Assembly (NCBI GenBank): GCA_037044905.1 | Contig: JBAOKB010000128.1 | Span: 1 to 56,991 of the forward strand | DNA length: 56,991 nucleotides | Direction: 5' to 3' | Source of the DNA: Hortaea werneckii | Lineage: Eukaryota > Ascomycota > Dothideomycetes > Mycosphaerellales > Teratosphaeriaceae | Shown: positions 1 through 9,942 of the stretch, piece after piece | How positions within the stretch are numbered: position 1 is the stretch's first letter | Layout: every line of letters begins with the position of its first letter | Notes under the pieces: model-generated | Database searches by the model: none | What the model was told of the DNA's origin: nothing | What the model saw: the letters and a program-made list of their open reading frames with translations, nothing else | Position numbers and translations under genes: made by a program

Positions 1-43
1 ATTGCTAAGGTTAAACGTAACTTGGTTTGTTCCCTGAACAGCA

Positions 44-68
44 CCTAACCCTAACCCAACCCTAACCC
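44..68. repeat. Degenerate telomeric repeat (CCCTAA)n
   Basis: About four imperfect units of CCCTAA (TTAGGG on the other strand) lie at the window's left edge, with one unit changed to CCCAA. The preceding 43 bases are not telomeric, so this is either the innermost telomere or a short telomere-like tract just inside it. The minus-strand helicase gene ends inside this repeat. Confidence 0.85.
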
Positions 69-3000
69 CCCTCCCAAAATCCCAAACTCCTCTCCATCTC
101 CCCCTCTACCCACCCCCACTCCCACTCCTTTCCCTCCCTCTCTTCCCTCCCCCACATCCTTTGGCTGATTACCGCCCCTCCTATGTCCTCCATCACTCCC
201 TTGTATTGGCATCCTGCCCCCGCAACTCCGCTTCGCTGATATCCTGCCGTTTTACTCCCGCACGCCGCCGTCTTCTCTTCCCATCTTTGACATATGCTCT
301 GCGGCACCCAGCAGAAATTGCACCCGCTGAATCGAGCCATCTGTAGCCGCTTCATCCTCTTCTTCACTTCCGCCATCCTCTCCCCTGCCTCCTTCCCGTG
401 CCCTCTGCACTCTTCCCACCCTCGAGCCCTTTTCGCCCGTTGTATCTGCCCTTGCGCCCAGCACACCGAACACCCTACCTTCGTCCAATCCTCTAGCCTC
501 TTCACCATCTCGTCTCTGTCTATCTCTCTGCTAGCCCTCTCCGCTAACCTCGACCTCTTCTGCGCTTGCACTCTTTCTCCCTCTCTACTCATTCCTGTCC
601 TCGCCTCGTTTATGCTTCGCTCCCTCTCCTCTCTCTCTCCTATACTTCTTGCCCTCTTTAGCCCTCTTCCTTCCTTTGCTGCCTCTTCACACTCATCCCC
701 AGCTTCGGCCAACCCTGACCCTGATTCTCCCTCGTCGTCAACGTTGTCCGTACCTAACTCTGAGCCTCTCGGTGTTCCATCCTCGCTACCTTGTTCCATC
801 GGCTCTGACCCTGACCCGTCTGCTTCCTCTTGCTCCCTCCTTCTATGCTGCTGTGATGGAACGAACCCCCCTGTCCTCACTACAACCCTCGCCCTCCTTC
901 CCGTTCTTGTTAACCCTCTACATACATCACACACTTTCTCTCCGTTCTCGCATCCGATCCTGTCCGCCCTCCCATCCATCTCCCTGTCTAACACAACCCT
1001 CCTACACTTCTCCCCTTCCAGATATTCGTGCATCCCCCTTTCCATCACGAATCCCTTCTCCAAGATTTTCCGACCCCCTACTGTGTTGTAGCCTCTCATT
1101 AAGATCGCCTCGCTTGCCTCTCCATCTCTTCCTGCCCTTCCACTTTCCTGTGCGTAATCCCTCACCAATTCCTTCACTCCCACGTGTACCACCACCCTGA
1201 TGTGTGGTGCATCCACCCCCATTCCCATCGCTGTCGTCGCCGCGAACACTCTGTGCGTCCCCTTGACCAGCTGTTCCAGAATCTTCCTTTTCATTTCTTC
1301 GTCTCCGACCCTCCTGTAGTACACTGGACACCTCAGCACTTCTCCAATCTTCTTGCACTGCTCTACCCTCCGGCAGTACACTATGATCTGTCCCTCCTCG
1401 TGTTCTTCCAGTTTCTTTCTTACCAACTCCGCTACCCTCTCCTCTTCTTCTCGCCGGTCGTACTCGACCACCTGGTAAGCGATGTTCCTCCTCGTCGTCG
1501 AGTCTCTTATCATCCGTACCGTCCTCTTCTCCAAGCCCATCGCTTCGAGCCAGCTCGACTCTTCCTTCGGTGGCAACGTTGCCGTGAGATACACCATCTG
1601 GCATCCCTTCCTGGCGAACTCCGCTAGCTCGAGCACTTTCGGCCTCCATGTCTCTGTCGAGTCCAGAACGATGTGGCTCTCGTCGACTACTATCCTGTCT
1701 AGCTCTCCGGTAGCTAGCTTGTCGTTGATGAACCTGTTGAACGCCTTCGTTACTGCGCTCTCGGGTGTTACTAGCACGATCCTCGCGTGCCTGGCGCTCT
1801 GGTCGGGCCATCTCCCGGCGTTGAGTCCGATCTCCTTGCATCTCCTCTCTAGATCGCTCCTTAGCGATATCAACGGCACCACTACCACCGTCACCCCTCC
1901 GACTGAGCAGAATGCCGGTAGCATGAACATCAGACTCTTGCCTCCTCCGGTCCTCATGACCATTACTACCTTCGGCTCGCCCGATACGATTGCCTTTAGC
2001 CCTTCCAGTTGTGAGCCTCTAAATGAAGCGTTCGGCCCCAGCATTTCCCTCAGACTCACGTTCAAGTCTGCCCTCCTCAACTTCGCCCACCTCTCTTCTT
2101 CTACCATCTTCCTGTATTTCTCCAGATCGATCGTCGGCTTTCCATTACCTGTCGCAGTGGACGGCCACCTGATGAAGTGGTGCCATGACACGCTCACCTT
2201 TCTGAACGATGCCTGCTCGGACTGCGTGCTGAACGGGTTCTCTGTCGTCAAGATCCCGTAGATCAACTCTTCCATCCTTTTACTGTGTCCGGATTGCATC
2301 TGCCTATCTTCTGTTGTTACTCCTTCGTACAACCGATCGAGCTGTTTTGTCACTTCTTCCTCTGGGCAGTGTACCCTTTGGATGGCTGGGTATAGCTGCC
2401 TCCATGTCGACGGCGTTACAAAGAATCCGGCCTGGCATTTTGATAGCTCCCTCTTCATCACCCTCTTCAGCCTCTCTGTGTTCCAGAAGCCGTCTATGCT
2501 GAGTGCCTGCAGCTTGCCCTCTTTCGCTTTTCCTCCATTCCTCGGCCTGCTTCGCGCCTCCCTCCCACTGACCATCCGATCTCCTGCCGTTCCTTCGTCA
2601 TCACCTCCATCCGCCTCGCTTTCACTGCTCGGGCTTGTGCTCGATTCGCTCTCGCTTCCTGAACTGCCCTCTTCCCCGTCGCTTTCCCTTCCTCCTTCTT
2701 CGCTCCCACTCTCCTCCTCCTCCCTGACTCCGTCGACCTCGCCTTCCCATTTCTTTTCCGGCTCCGGCTCCCACAGATATTTGCTGAAGTCGAACTCGCC
2801 CCTGACTTCCCACCTGAGCATGTGCACGAACGGTTCCACTAGCCACAAATGGTACACCAACAGCTTTCCCACCTCTTGCGGCAGATACCTGTGGATTATC
2901 TTCGCTTCGCCGCTCTTGCTGTAGCCTTTGTGGTAGCCCGTCACCAGCTCGACCATGCCATTGTCAACAAAAACACCCCTCTGCGCTCGCGCACTCTCTC

Positions 3001-5056
3001 CGTTCTCGGTCCTGATGCTGACAACTTCCGTCCCTCTGGCTGGAGCTCCCCCTGCCATGTGACACAACACTATCAGCTCCTCCTTGAACAGAGTCACCTC
3101 CCGGAAGTACTGCTCCACCTTGGTCGTGTTCCACTTTAGCTCACTCCTGTCCCTCACTTCACTCATGTCGATATTTTGTAGAAAGTACTTGGTTATTCGG
3201 TCCTCTCTCATGGCCCGGCTCCACAACCACTTCCTGCTCTCCACGTCTTTCCCGTCCGGCCTCCTGACTCTGCCCAAGACTTCATCGTTTCTCTCATCGT
3301 CCAAGAAGCTCCAACCCTCGGTGAGATCGCTTGGGTTGTCGAACAGTCTGTCCAGATGCAAGATCGGCAGTTCCTCCTCTTGCTGTAAGAACATCAACCG
3401 CTTCGTGAGCCTCCCCAGACACCTTTCCCACAGCGAGTGTAGTGCATCTCTGAGATCTCCCATGCTGAAGCTGATCTTGTCGATGGCGACCTGTTGGCAT
3501 CTGTTCATCCAAGTGACCCGTGCCCCGGCTTTCTCCGTGAACCTGATCCTCATTCCAAAAGTCTTCATGTGCAAGACCCTGTCCATCGGGCTCGCTGGTC
3601 CCCCGTATTCCTGAAGACACAACAGCCTGGGCACCATATCGTGCACCCCTTCTACAATGCTGACCGCTTCTTTTCTCGCCTCACTCTCACCTATCCCGGC
3701 TCCGATCAGCCGGTCGATGTCGTCTTGCCTCTGCTTGTAAGCCATGAACACCACCAGAGCCTTACAGACCGTGACGATGGCCGCCAGCTTCGGCGTGAAG
3801 TTGAACACGCTTACCCATCCTGCGTCTTCGGTGTCCAAGCCGAGAACTGCCAATGCGGACAGAAAGCCGCTTTGGAACTCGTCGTCTAGCAGCTCCTGGT
3901 CGAGCATGCTGGCCCAGAAAAGAACGATGGACCATTGTAACTCGTCTTCGCAGACCTTTCTGGCTCCCTTGTCTAGAGCGGCGGTCTCTCGTCTGGCGAG
4001 ACTTTGCATTGCTCCCAGCCTCCTCGCTTGCCCATCCGTCAACGTGTAGTCTGGCTTGTTCTCCCATGTCTGACTCCTCCAAAGATATCTCAGCATTGAT
4101 ACCCAGACCCTGGAGTATTTCTTCTTCGTACTGGCCTCGTGTTTGCTGTAGAATGGAGTCTCGTTGTTCGCGGCCCCGGTTTCCTTCCTGTTCACGTAGT
4201 GAAGAGCGGACCTTGGGATCGTCCGCGGACTGCTGACGTCCATGGCCTTCTTGATCACCCTGCCGGTCGCTCTGCAAGCTCTCTCGATCGCCTCCTCTTC
4301 TTCATCCACGCTCTCTATCCCCCGCTCGTCCGCCTCAAGCTTTGGCGCCGCACTTAGACTAGCCCGTAGCTCTTCTTTCTCAAACCCAGCCAGATGGTGA
4401 GCCCAGCTGGTGTGTTCCAGCCATGGATCCATTTCAGACCTGACATTGCTGACGTTCACCTTCCTGTGATGGTGCGCCTCCCGCAGCTTCCTCTTGAGTC
4501 CATCGGCTACCTCATCTGTCAACTTCTGCGCCCTGTCCTCGGGCTCGCAGCCATGACCGCCTCCTAGCATCCGTGGCGCTGGCGGTAGCACTTTAAAGAG
4601 CTTAGTCCACTGCGCATACTTGAAGAATCTCTGACAGCAGTGACCTTCCGTGAACGGCTGGTTTGCGGCGGGTCGACTCCTCAAACTCCCTCGACCTCCT
4701 CTGCTTTTGGCGCTGTTCCAGCCGTGTTCCTTTCTACAGTGCGCCTCGATCCCCTTTTTACTCTCCCTCAGCAACCCGCACGCTTTGCACTGTGAGCATT
4801 GCTCGATGACCGGGCCGAGCTCCTGGATCGCTTCCTGTTCGGCGGCGGGGTACACGACGTCTTCTGACCTATAAGCGACGTGGTCGAGTTTTTCCACTTG
4901 TTCGATTATTCCTTTCCTAGTGCTCACTGTTAGCGTCTGGTGACTTTGGCTGAGATGCGCCTTGATTTGGTCTGGAACCACTGCAAACTTGCAATCTCTA
5001 CAAACGATGATTTGAAAATTCTGGAAGTGTACGAACAGACTCTCAAAAGCGTCCAT
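62..5056 (-). CDS. Telomere-linked RecQ-type DNA helicase
   Basis: A single uninterrupted frame of 1,664 residues encodes a RecQ-like superfamily 2 helicase of the kind found at fungal chromosome ends. The N-terminus has two C2H2-like fingers: C19-x2-C22 with H34/H39, and C90-x2-C93 with H106/H111. These resemble the DUF3505 N-terminus of fungal subtelomeric proteins. A Ser/Glu/Asp-rich linker lies near residues 770-850. The helicase core follows: Walker A MRTGGGKS at about 1033-1040, DESH box near 1122, LTATLPP (motif III), IIVYCRR (IV), a motif V with TAMGMGVDAP, and QESGRAGRDG (VI) near 1300. After it come a zinc-binding CENGEKVCDVC cluster and a second Cys-rich tail. The gene points towards the telomere, and its last codons (GG-stop) are read from telomeric repeat. 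A role in telomere or subtelomere maintenance is inferred from the family. Confidence 0.9.
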   Translation of the reverse strand: MDAFESLFVHFQNFQIIVCRDCKFAVVPDQIKAHLSQSHQTLTVSTRKGIIEQVEKLDHVAYRSEDVVYPAAEQEAIQELGPVIEQCSQCKACGLLRESKKGIEAHCRKEHGWNSAKSRGGRGSLRSRPAANQPFTEGHCCQRFFKYAQWTKLFKVLPPAPRMLGGGHGCEPEDRAQKLTDEVADGLKRKLREAHHHRKVNVSNVRSEMDPWLEHTSWAHHLAGFEKEELRASLSAAPKLEADERGIESVDEEEEAIERACRATGRVIKKAMDVSSPRTIPRSALHYVNRKETGAANNETPFYSKHEASTKKKYSRVWVSMLRYLWRSQTWENKPDYTLTDGQARRLGAMQSLARRETAALDKGARKVCEDELQWSIVLFWASMLDQELLDDEFQSGFLSALAVLGLDTEDAGWVSVFNFTPKLAAIVTVCKALVVFMAYKQRQDDIDRLIGAGIGESEARKEAVSIVEGVHDMVPRLLCLQEYGGPASPMDRVLHMKTFGMRIRFTEKAGARVTWMNRCQQVAIDKISFSMGDLRDALHSLWERCLGRLTKRLMFLQQEEELPILHLDRLFDNPSDLTEGWSFLDDERNDEVLGRVRRPDGKDVESRKWLWSRAMREDRITKYFLQNIDMSEVRDRSELKWNTTKVEQYFREVTLFKEELIVLCHMAGGAPARGTEVVSIRTENGESARAQRGVFVDNGMVELVTGYHKGYSKSGEAKIIHRYLPQEVGKLLVYHLWLVEPFVHMLRWEVRGEFDFSKYLWEPEPEKKWEGEVDGVREEEESGSEEGGRESDGEEGSSGSESESSTSPSSESEADGGDDEGTAGDRMVSGREARSRPRNGGKAKEGKLQALSIDGFWNTERLKRVMKRELSKCQAGFFVTPSTWRQLYPAIQRVHCPEEEVTKQLDRLYEGVTTEDRQMQSGHSKRMEELIYGILTTENPFSTQSEQASFRKVSVSWHHFIRWPSTATGNGKPTIDLEKYRKMVEEERWAKLRRADLNVSLREMLGPNASFRGSQLEGLKAIVSGEPKVVMVMRTGGGKSLMFMLPAFCSVGGVTVVVVPLISLRSDLERRCKEIGLNAGRWPDQSARHARIVLVTPESAVTKAFNRFINDKLATGELDRIVVDESHIVLDSTETWRPKVLELAEFARKGCQMVYLTATLPPKEESSWLEAMGLEKRTVRMIRDSTTRRNIAYQVVEYDRREEEERVAELVRKKLEEHEEGQIIVYCRRVEQCKKIGEVLRCPVYYRRVGDEEMKRKILEQLVKGTHRVFAATTAMGMGVDAPHIRVVVHVGVKELVRDYAQESGRAGRDGEASEAILMRGYNTVGGRKILEKGFVMERGMHEYLEGEKCRRVVLDREMDGRADRIGCENGEKVCDVCRGLTRTGRRARVVVRTGGFVPSQQHRRREQEEADGSGSEPMEQGSEDGTPRGSELGTDNVDDEGESGSGLAEAGDECEEAAKEGRGLKRARSIGEREERERSINEARTGMSREGERVQAQKRSRLAERASREIDRDEMVKRLEDWTKVGCSVCWAQGQIQRAKRARGWEECRGHGKEAGERMAEVKKRMKRLQMARFSGCNFCWVPQSICQRWEEKTAACGSKTAGYQRSGVAGAGCQYKGVMEDIGGAVISQRMWGREEREGKEWEWGWVEGEMERSLGFWEGG

Positions 5057-5633
5057 GGTGTATTAGCTGTCGAGCAACGTGTCTGTCCTGATGTTTCGGT
5101 CGGCGGCCTCGCCTGGGCTCAGCTGCACCGACCCCTGTCACAGAATTTTCGCGATCCCTGTCGCGATGGCGCGGTCACACATGATGGGGTTGAACGTTAG
5201 CTACATGCTACAAGAGTCGGTGGTCTTGCTGGGTGCTTTTCTGCACCTTTGTTGGTGTATTTCTATCTACCCTACCTCTTCGCGAGCGTCCAGCCTGCGC
5301 TTCCGGCGGTCCCTCAATTCCAGCCGAACCGCCGTTACGCCCGCCGACCCTAACCCTAAGCCTTTGCGAGCGGAACTTCACACAGAATGTCGGGATTTTC
5401 GAACCGCGATAACAATTCACCACGCGGGTCTCCCGCTCCGATGTTGAAAACTCACGAGTAAAGTGCCTACGGATTGGAAACTCACCGAGTTTGAAACGAT
5501 TCCGACCGGTACTTTTCATTCCTTCTGCCCCCGGTTTTTCATGGAATCTGCCCCCTCCGGCGAATTCGGTGGCCCGTGCCCCCCACGCATTATCATGGAA
5601 TCCGCCCCGGATTCTTTGAAGGATTGAGGGTAG
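5057..5633. other. Upstream region of the helicase, to the block junction
   Basis: This is the 5' flank of the helicase. It is GC-rich, contains CGCGAT-type repeats near 5,150-5,175, and has two similar CATGGAATC(T/C)GCCCC segments near 5,540 and 5,595. I see no convincing gene. Homology to the neighbouring alcohol dehydrogenase begins abruptly at 5,634, so the right edge looks like the boundary of the helicase-bearing subtelomeric module. Confidence 0.5.
5348..5359. repeat. Interstitial telomeric repeat, two units
   Basis: Two perfect CCCTAA units lie about 5.3 kb inside the chromosome end, between the helicase gene and the truncated dehydrogenase. Such short internal tracts are common scars of telomere joining or subtelomeric recombination. 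Two units alone could also occur by chance. Confidence 0.5.
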
Positions 5634-6546
5634 GGCGATACCGTTGCACTCCATGCTGTGCCGGGTTGCCGTCGGCTAAGTTGCTCCGAATGCAGTCGAG
5701 GGCTGTCACAAATCTGCGAAGATGGCCATCACTCAGGCATCGGCCAAGACGGCTTTTACGCTCCATACGCTACAATCGACATCAAAGGTGCGGTCCTCGT
5801 GCCGCAAGGTAAGTTGATACTCTCATAACTCCAACAGGCATCATGGAAAACCTTTGAACTCATCCATCGTCGTCAGGGGTGTCTCCTGCCAAAGCTGCTG
5901 TAGCCACCGACGCGGTAACCACGGCATATCACGGCATAGTCCGACGAGCTGAGGTGGCGAAGCAAGACACCGTCTTTCTTTTTGGGCTGGGAGGTCTCGG
6001 GATGAATGCACTTCAAATTATACGTAACATAGGAGCGAGAGTGGTCGTGTCCGACACTCGACAACCTTGTCTGGATAAGGCAGCATTCTTGGGTGTGCCA
6101 CCGGACGATATTGTGCCACTCAACGTGCAACCCTTGGCTTTTGTCGAAAAGAATGGACTCTCCAACGCCATTGACATTGTGCTTGACTTTGTCGGCAAGC
6201 ATCAAACGTTCCAGGATGCGCAGCACATTGGTAAGTCAGCTGCTCGATCCACTGAGATACAGAAACTGATCTTGCACCATCCGTAGTACGCCGTGGCGGA
6301 AAGATTCTTTGCATCGGGAGTCTCGACCCCGAGAATACCATACAAATGAAACTTGGCACCCGGAAACGTTTGAGCTTTATTTTTTCCTACGGCGGCCAGG
6401 TCCAGGACCTTTGCGAAGTGCTGCGGATGATAGCGTCGCAACAGATCAACCCACAAGTAGCGCAAAGACCTTATGGCGATTTGCCTATGGCTTTGGAAGC
6501 GTTGAAACGCGGTGAAGTTGAGGCTAGAGTAGTGTTAACATATTAG
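5634..6546 (+). pseudogene. Zinc alcohol dehydrogenase, 5'-truncated
   Basis: This is the C-terminal part of a medium-chain zinc alcohol dehydrogenase. Coding segments are 5634-5808, 5877-6230 and 6287-6546, with GT-AG introns of 68 and 56 bp that keep the frame. The first segment reads GDTVALH and then a four-cysteine structural-zinc-like cluster (C-x4-C-x2-C-x7-C), followed by GIGQDGFYAPYATI. The Rossmann glycine motif GLGGLG is in exon 2, and the frame closes normally in exon 3. The start codon and the N-terminal catalytic-zinc region are missing: a TAG immediately precedes GDTV, and upstream sequence belongs to the helicase block. Exons and splice sites are otherwise intact, so the truncation looks recent and mechanical. 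It ends 109 bp from the convergent dehydrogenase at 6,656. Confidence 0.85.
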
Positions 6547-6655
6547 TAAATACCATCCAATTCTTTTGCAAATTCAACAACGTGATACGACACATTGCTT
6601 GGTCAAACTCTACGTAGATTATGCGTCGGTGGAGCCAAGGCATAGACAGCCAATT

Positions 6656-7548
6656 CTACCCGTTCACGCTTGCAGCTCTGGTCATACCTATTCCAACAGC
6701 GGCTGTAGTTCCTGCGTCGACAGGGAGTATAGCACCTGTGATCCACCGAGCATGAGAGCTAGACAAGAAGACCACTGCAGCCGCACAGTCCCATCCGTTG
6801 CCTTCAGTACCTAACAAGCTTCTCGCTTTCCGGGCAGCACGAGCCTCTTCCGTCATGCCCTTCGCAGACATCATCGGCGTGTAAAGCATCTGCATAAATG
6901 TCATCTAAGAATGGTAGACAGCTCCCAAACCCACTTACACCTGGGCACACACAATTGACCCGGATACCGGCGGATGCATAATGCGCAGCCATGGCTCTCG
7001 TCATATTCACGACAGCGCCTTTGCTCGTCGGATACAACAAATGTGGCGTCCCACCCTTCAAACCGGCCACACTTCCCATGTTGACAATGGAGCCTTTGAT
7101 CTCGCCTTCATTGCGAGCCATGGCCGGCACGGCATGTTTCGCCATGACAACCATACTACTAACATTGACTTCCAACCCTGCAGCCCATTGCTCGAGGTCA
7201 ACGTCGATGGCTGTACCTGGTGCCCCTGCGATTCCAACATTGTTGATCAGAATGTCTAACCTGCCGAAACGGTCTAGCGTTTGTTAAACTATAGTAGCGT
7301 AGTCTAAGGCTAAAGTAACATTGCCGCATGTTGCAATAGCTTAACTATAGCCTAGCCTTAGAGTTAGCAATCTTAGCTGTCCGAATAGCCTATTCTAGAT
7401 TCTAATCTAGACAAACGACATCGCCGCCTTCCTCGGCTAGTATAATTAAAATGGCCCTACTATTACCTAGACCTTTATATTTATAGCCGGCGCCGGTTAC
7501 TAGTGCAACCTTGCTATAGAAAGACCGAGATAGAGGCTCGAGAGACAT
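6656..7548 (-). pseudogene. Short-chain dehydrogenase, N-terminal half RIP-mutated
   Basis: This is an SDR-family NAD(P)-dependent oxidoreductase read on the minus strand. The C-terminal half is clean: RLDILINNVGIAGAP (the NN-G motif), the Ser site in NMGSVAGL, the catalytic Y-x3-K in YPTSKGA, then VNCVCPG and the tail ending VNG. A GTAAGT...TTCTTAG intron at 6905-6938 restores CVCPG-MTFMQM but is only 34 nt. Upstream of about 7,271 the frame still shows a start (ATG at 7548) and the nucleotide-binding motif KVALVTGAG. There it carries several in-frame TAG codons and AT-shifted bases consistent with C-to-T/G-to-A change. The gene is therefore dead at its 5' end. It faces the truncated alcohol dehydrogenase; the two may once have been neighbours in a metabolic cluster. 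Confidence 0.8.
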
Positions 7549-8020
7549 GTCTAATACTATTTTTTATTGTACCGCATGCGCTATATAGAACGGTCTAGTC
7601 GCCTTAATGTGTTATCTTTTTCGCTATAAGTAATGTCGCTAGAAACCGTACTATACTTAATAGTAGTAGAAAGGAAGCTAGAGATACCGGTGTTACGGCA
7701 ATTCCGTAAGTAGAAAGCCACGTCTATAATAAAGCCGTACGTAGTTCTTCCGACCCTTTTGTATACGTAACTCTATTAAATTTCTCCCAGGCCCTTAACC
7801 CTTCTGCTAATCTATGCATAAGTTTAATCTTCGTTAAGGAGCCATCGGGACTTAGTATTCCTATACACGTACGGCACTTGCTACATTCTTTCTCCTCTAG
7901 GCGCAAAGTAGCACTACTTTCTAAAACTAACGTCCCCGGCGACGTGTCGTAGTTTGCCAAGAGGGTTAACGTGCAATTTCTATAGTATGGCTATCTAAAC
8001 TCTACATGTGGAGGTTAAAG
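7271..8020. repeat. RIP-like mutated tract
   Basis: Base composition shifts abruptly to TA-rich sequence at about 7,271, in the middle of the dehydrogenase gene, and returns to normal at about 8,020. CA/TG dinucleotides are reduced but not absent, so the mutation is partial. RIP acts on duplicated DNA, so the tract probably marks a segment that has or had a second copy elsewhere. Edges are by eye. Confidence 0.55.
7724..7960 (-). pseudogene. Unrecognised decayed gene inside the RIP-like tract
   Basis: A minus-strand frame begins MANYDTSPGTL and includes a CSKCRTC cysteine cluster. It stops at a TAG and then continues past that stop in the same frame (TWLSTYGIAVTPVS...) with further TAG/TAA codons. 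That pattern suggests a coding sequence damaged by C-to-T changes rather than chance. I do not recognise the family. Confidence 0.3.
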
Positions 8021-8325
8021 TGGCATGAAGCGGATAAACGATACCAAACACAAGATAATAACGAGAATCAAGCAGTTATTATTACAAAAGTAGTAATGCC
8101 TATCGATGACGGCGTCATGCGGATATTGTAGAAGGGCATCTAGCTTTCCGACGCTGCCTATACTACCTATACTGCCGAAGACCTGCATTCTTTCGTTGCT
8201 TTCGGTGCCTGCTTTTGTCTACGACGCTAATTTACAGATACTACGGCAGTCCACATTGCAAGAAAGCTGCACGCTCGTTAGCACGAGATCAAAAGCGCCT
8301 CCAATGCTTGCCACATTCAACTTAC

Positions 8326-8696
8326 ATCAAAACAATTGAGAAGATCATCGCTAGTGCACTCATTGCAGCCGCGACCCCATAGCTTCCTTTCAAAGCCTTG
8401 CCCGCACATACGATGACGGCCAACCAGAAGACGCATTCCAAACAGTTGATGACGGCATTGGCTTTAGTACTTGCCCACTTCTGCCACTTCCGTACGTGCG
8501 CTGTAAGGAGCTAGTATCCTATGAGGAAGAGAGTCTTGAAACCCATCGTGATCGGGACGACATTAATTCGTGAAGGCGGGGGGGTGTAGGTCGTCATCCG
8601 GACGATTAAAAAGACAATGACAAAAGTCGTGAGGGCCATTTGAAGCAGATGAATTCGATTCTCGTGCGCCTCGTTGAACCTGATCGGGAATTGCAT
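8326..8696 (-). pseudogene. MARVEL-like integral membrane protein, in-frame stop
   Basis: The minus-strand frame starts MQFPIRFNEAHENRIHLLQM, continues through hydrophobic segments (ALTTFVIVFLIV, GFKTLFLIGY), hits a TAG, and resumes in the same frame with LLTAHVRKWQKWASTKAN and a further membrane segment (CVFWLAVIV). A GTAAGT donor follows at 8325. The pattern matches a fungal family of four-helix MARVEL-like membrane proteins, in which a Gln normally sits at the stop position; CAG to TAG is a single C-to-T change. The expected downstream exon is not recognisable in 8,100-8,320. The gene lies just beyond the RIP-like tract. Confidence 0.6.
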
Positions 8697-9942
8697 AGTA
8701 GCTATTAAGGGATCGCAAAGGGCGTTGACTACTCTTGACGCAATTGTTGCAGAGTAGAGTAAATAACGTGCGTCCGGCTTGTTGTAGATGATTGCTTATT
8801 CGAAGGACAGAGTAAGTACGCAAATACGAATGAAAAGGTGAAGACGAATTACAGGTATTCGCATGCCTACTTATCTGGCCTTCTTGATTCTTCAGTCACA
8901 TCCATTTGTTCGCGAAGCTCGCGTTCCAGGACCTCGGGTTTTTCGCGAGCCCTAAGTCAAGACGTATCGGGACGAATACCACGTCTGTCCGCCCTACAAC
9001 ACGCCTTCTTTGTCGCTTGGCAACGCCTGCGCCAAAGCGTCATTCGCAAGCAACATGCGTCACTTCCGTGGACAAGTGCCCAGGTGGTAGGCAGGTCGCG
9101 CAGGTATACCTGAGACGGCGGCCGGATGAAGTTACCTGTCGGTAGTTGCTTTGTAAATAGACACGTCTCTCGCCAGCCTACATAGTAACCTTGACACAAA
9201 GATTAGACAACCGGCAACTTCCCCAGTGGTTATTGAAAAGTGATTGACCTGCAGGCCGTATCAAGCGCGATCACAACACGTGCAATAACTCTCATTTTGT
9301 TTGGTACTCCTGTTAATGTGGGTGTGCCGGGTGCAGGGCGAGTTTCATGTGGTAAGACAATGGAGTTGGGACCAAGTTATAACACGGGACTTCTGACCAA
9401 CGGGAGATTCTTCTCTTCCTTGGTAGGGGCAGGTGATCCAAAGGAGGAGTAGAACAAAACGGCTATTCAGAGCTCAAGATGTGGACGACGAAAACACGCA
9501 AATGACGTTCGCACACATAGCGACGCACATTCTGTCTTGAGCAACCCCTCTCACGTTTGCCCCTTGGCAACTTTTGGAAAGAAAACGGCGTTTCACATAA
9601 AACATGCAGCACTTGTTGTTATTCGATTGTTAGACAGAGGTGAGGGCGACCTGCAGACTGAAATGACCACGGACCTTGTCAGAGTGACCTGCATGCATAA
9701 GCGCGCCGACCGACATGGTGGAAATTTGACGGCCCTGAAAGTCGGAAATGGCCAGGCCCAGCGCTTGCTGCAACTTGCCTTTGAAGCGCGGAGTTGTGGC
9801 ACACCTTTCAAAATATAATCGTTGGCAGTCCCGCTCTGTTGCAACCCATTCACCCTCATTTGAAAATTGACCATATAACAAGGTAGCTTCGCCAAACCAT
9901 TCATCGCTTGATCTTGAATGCTGCCGGACATAATTTCATCAA
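8697..9942. other. Spacer without recognisable genes
   Basis: Short open frames exist on both strands, but none has a recognisable domain, plausible splice structure or coding-like composition. No repeats or RNA genes were seen. Confidence 0.4.

Noticed and set aside
294..1091. Plus-strand open frame of 265 codons opposite the helicase
   Set aside because: It is Ser/Leu/Pro-rich, has no domain, and mirrors the helicase's Glu/Arg-rich C-terminal coding sequence.
2235..4277. Several plus- and minus-strand frames of 100-180 codons within the helicase gene
   Set aside because: They are out-of-phase shadows of a well supported helicase frame with all motifs.
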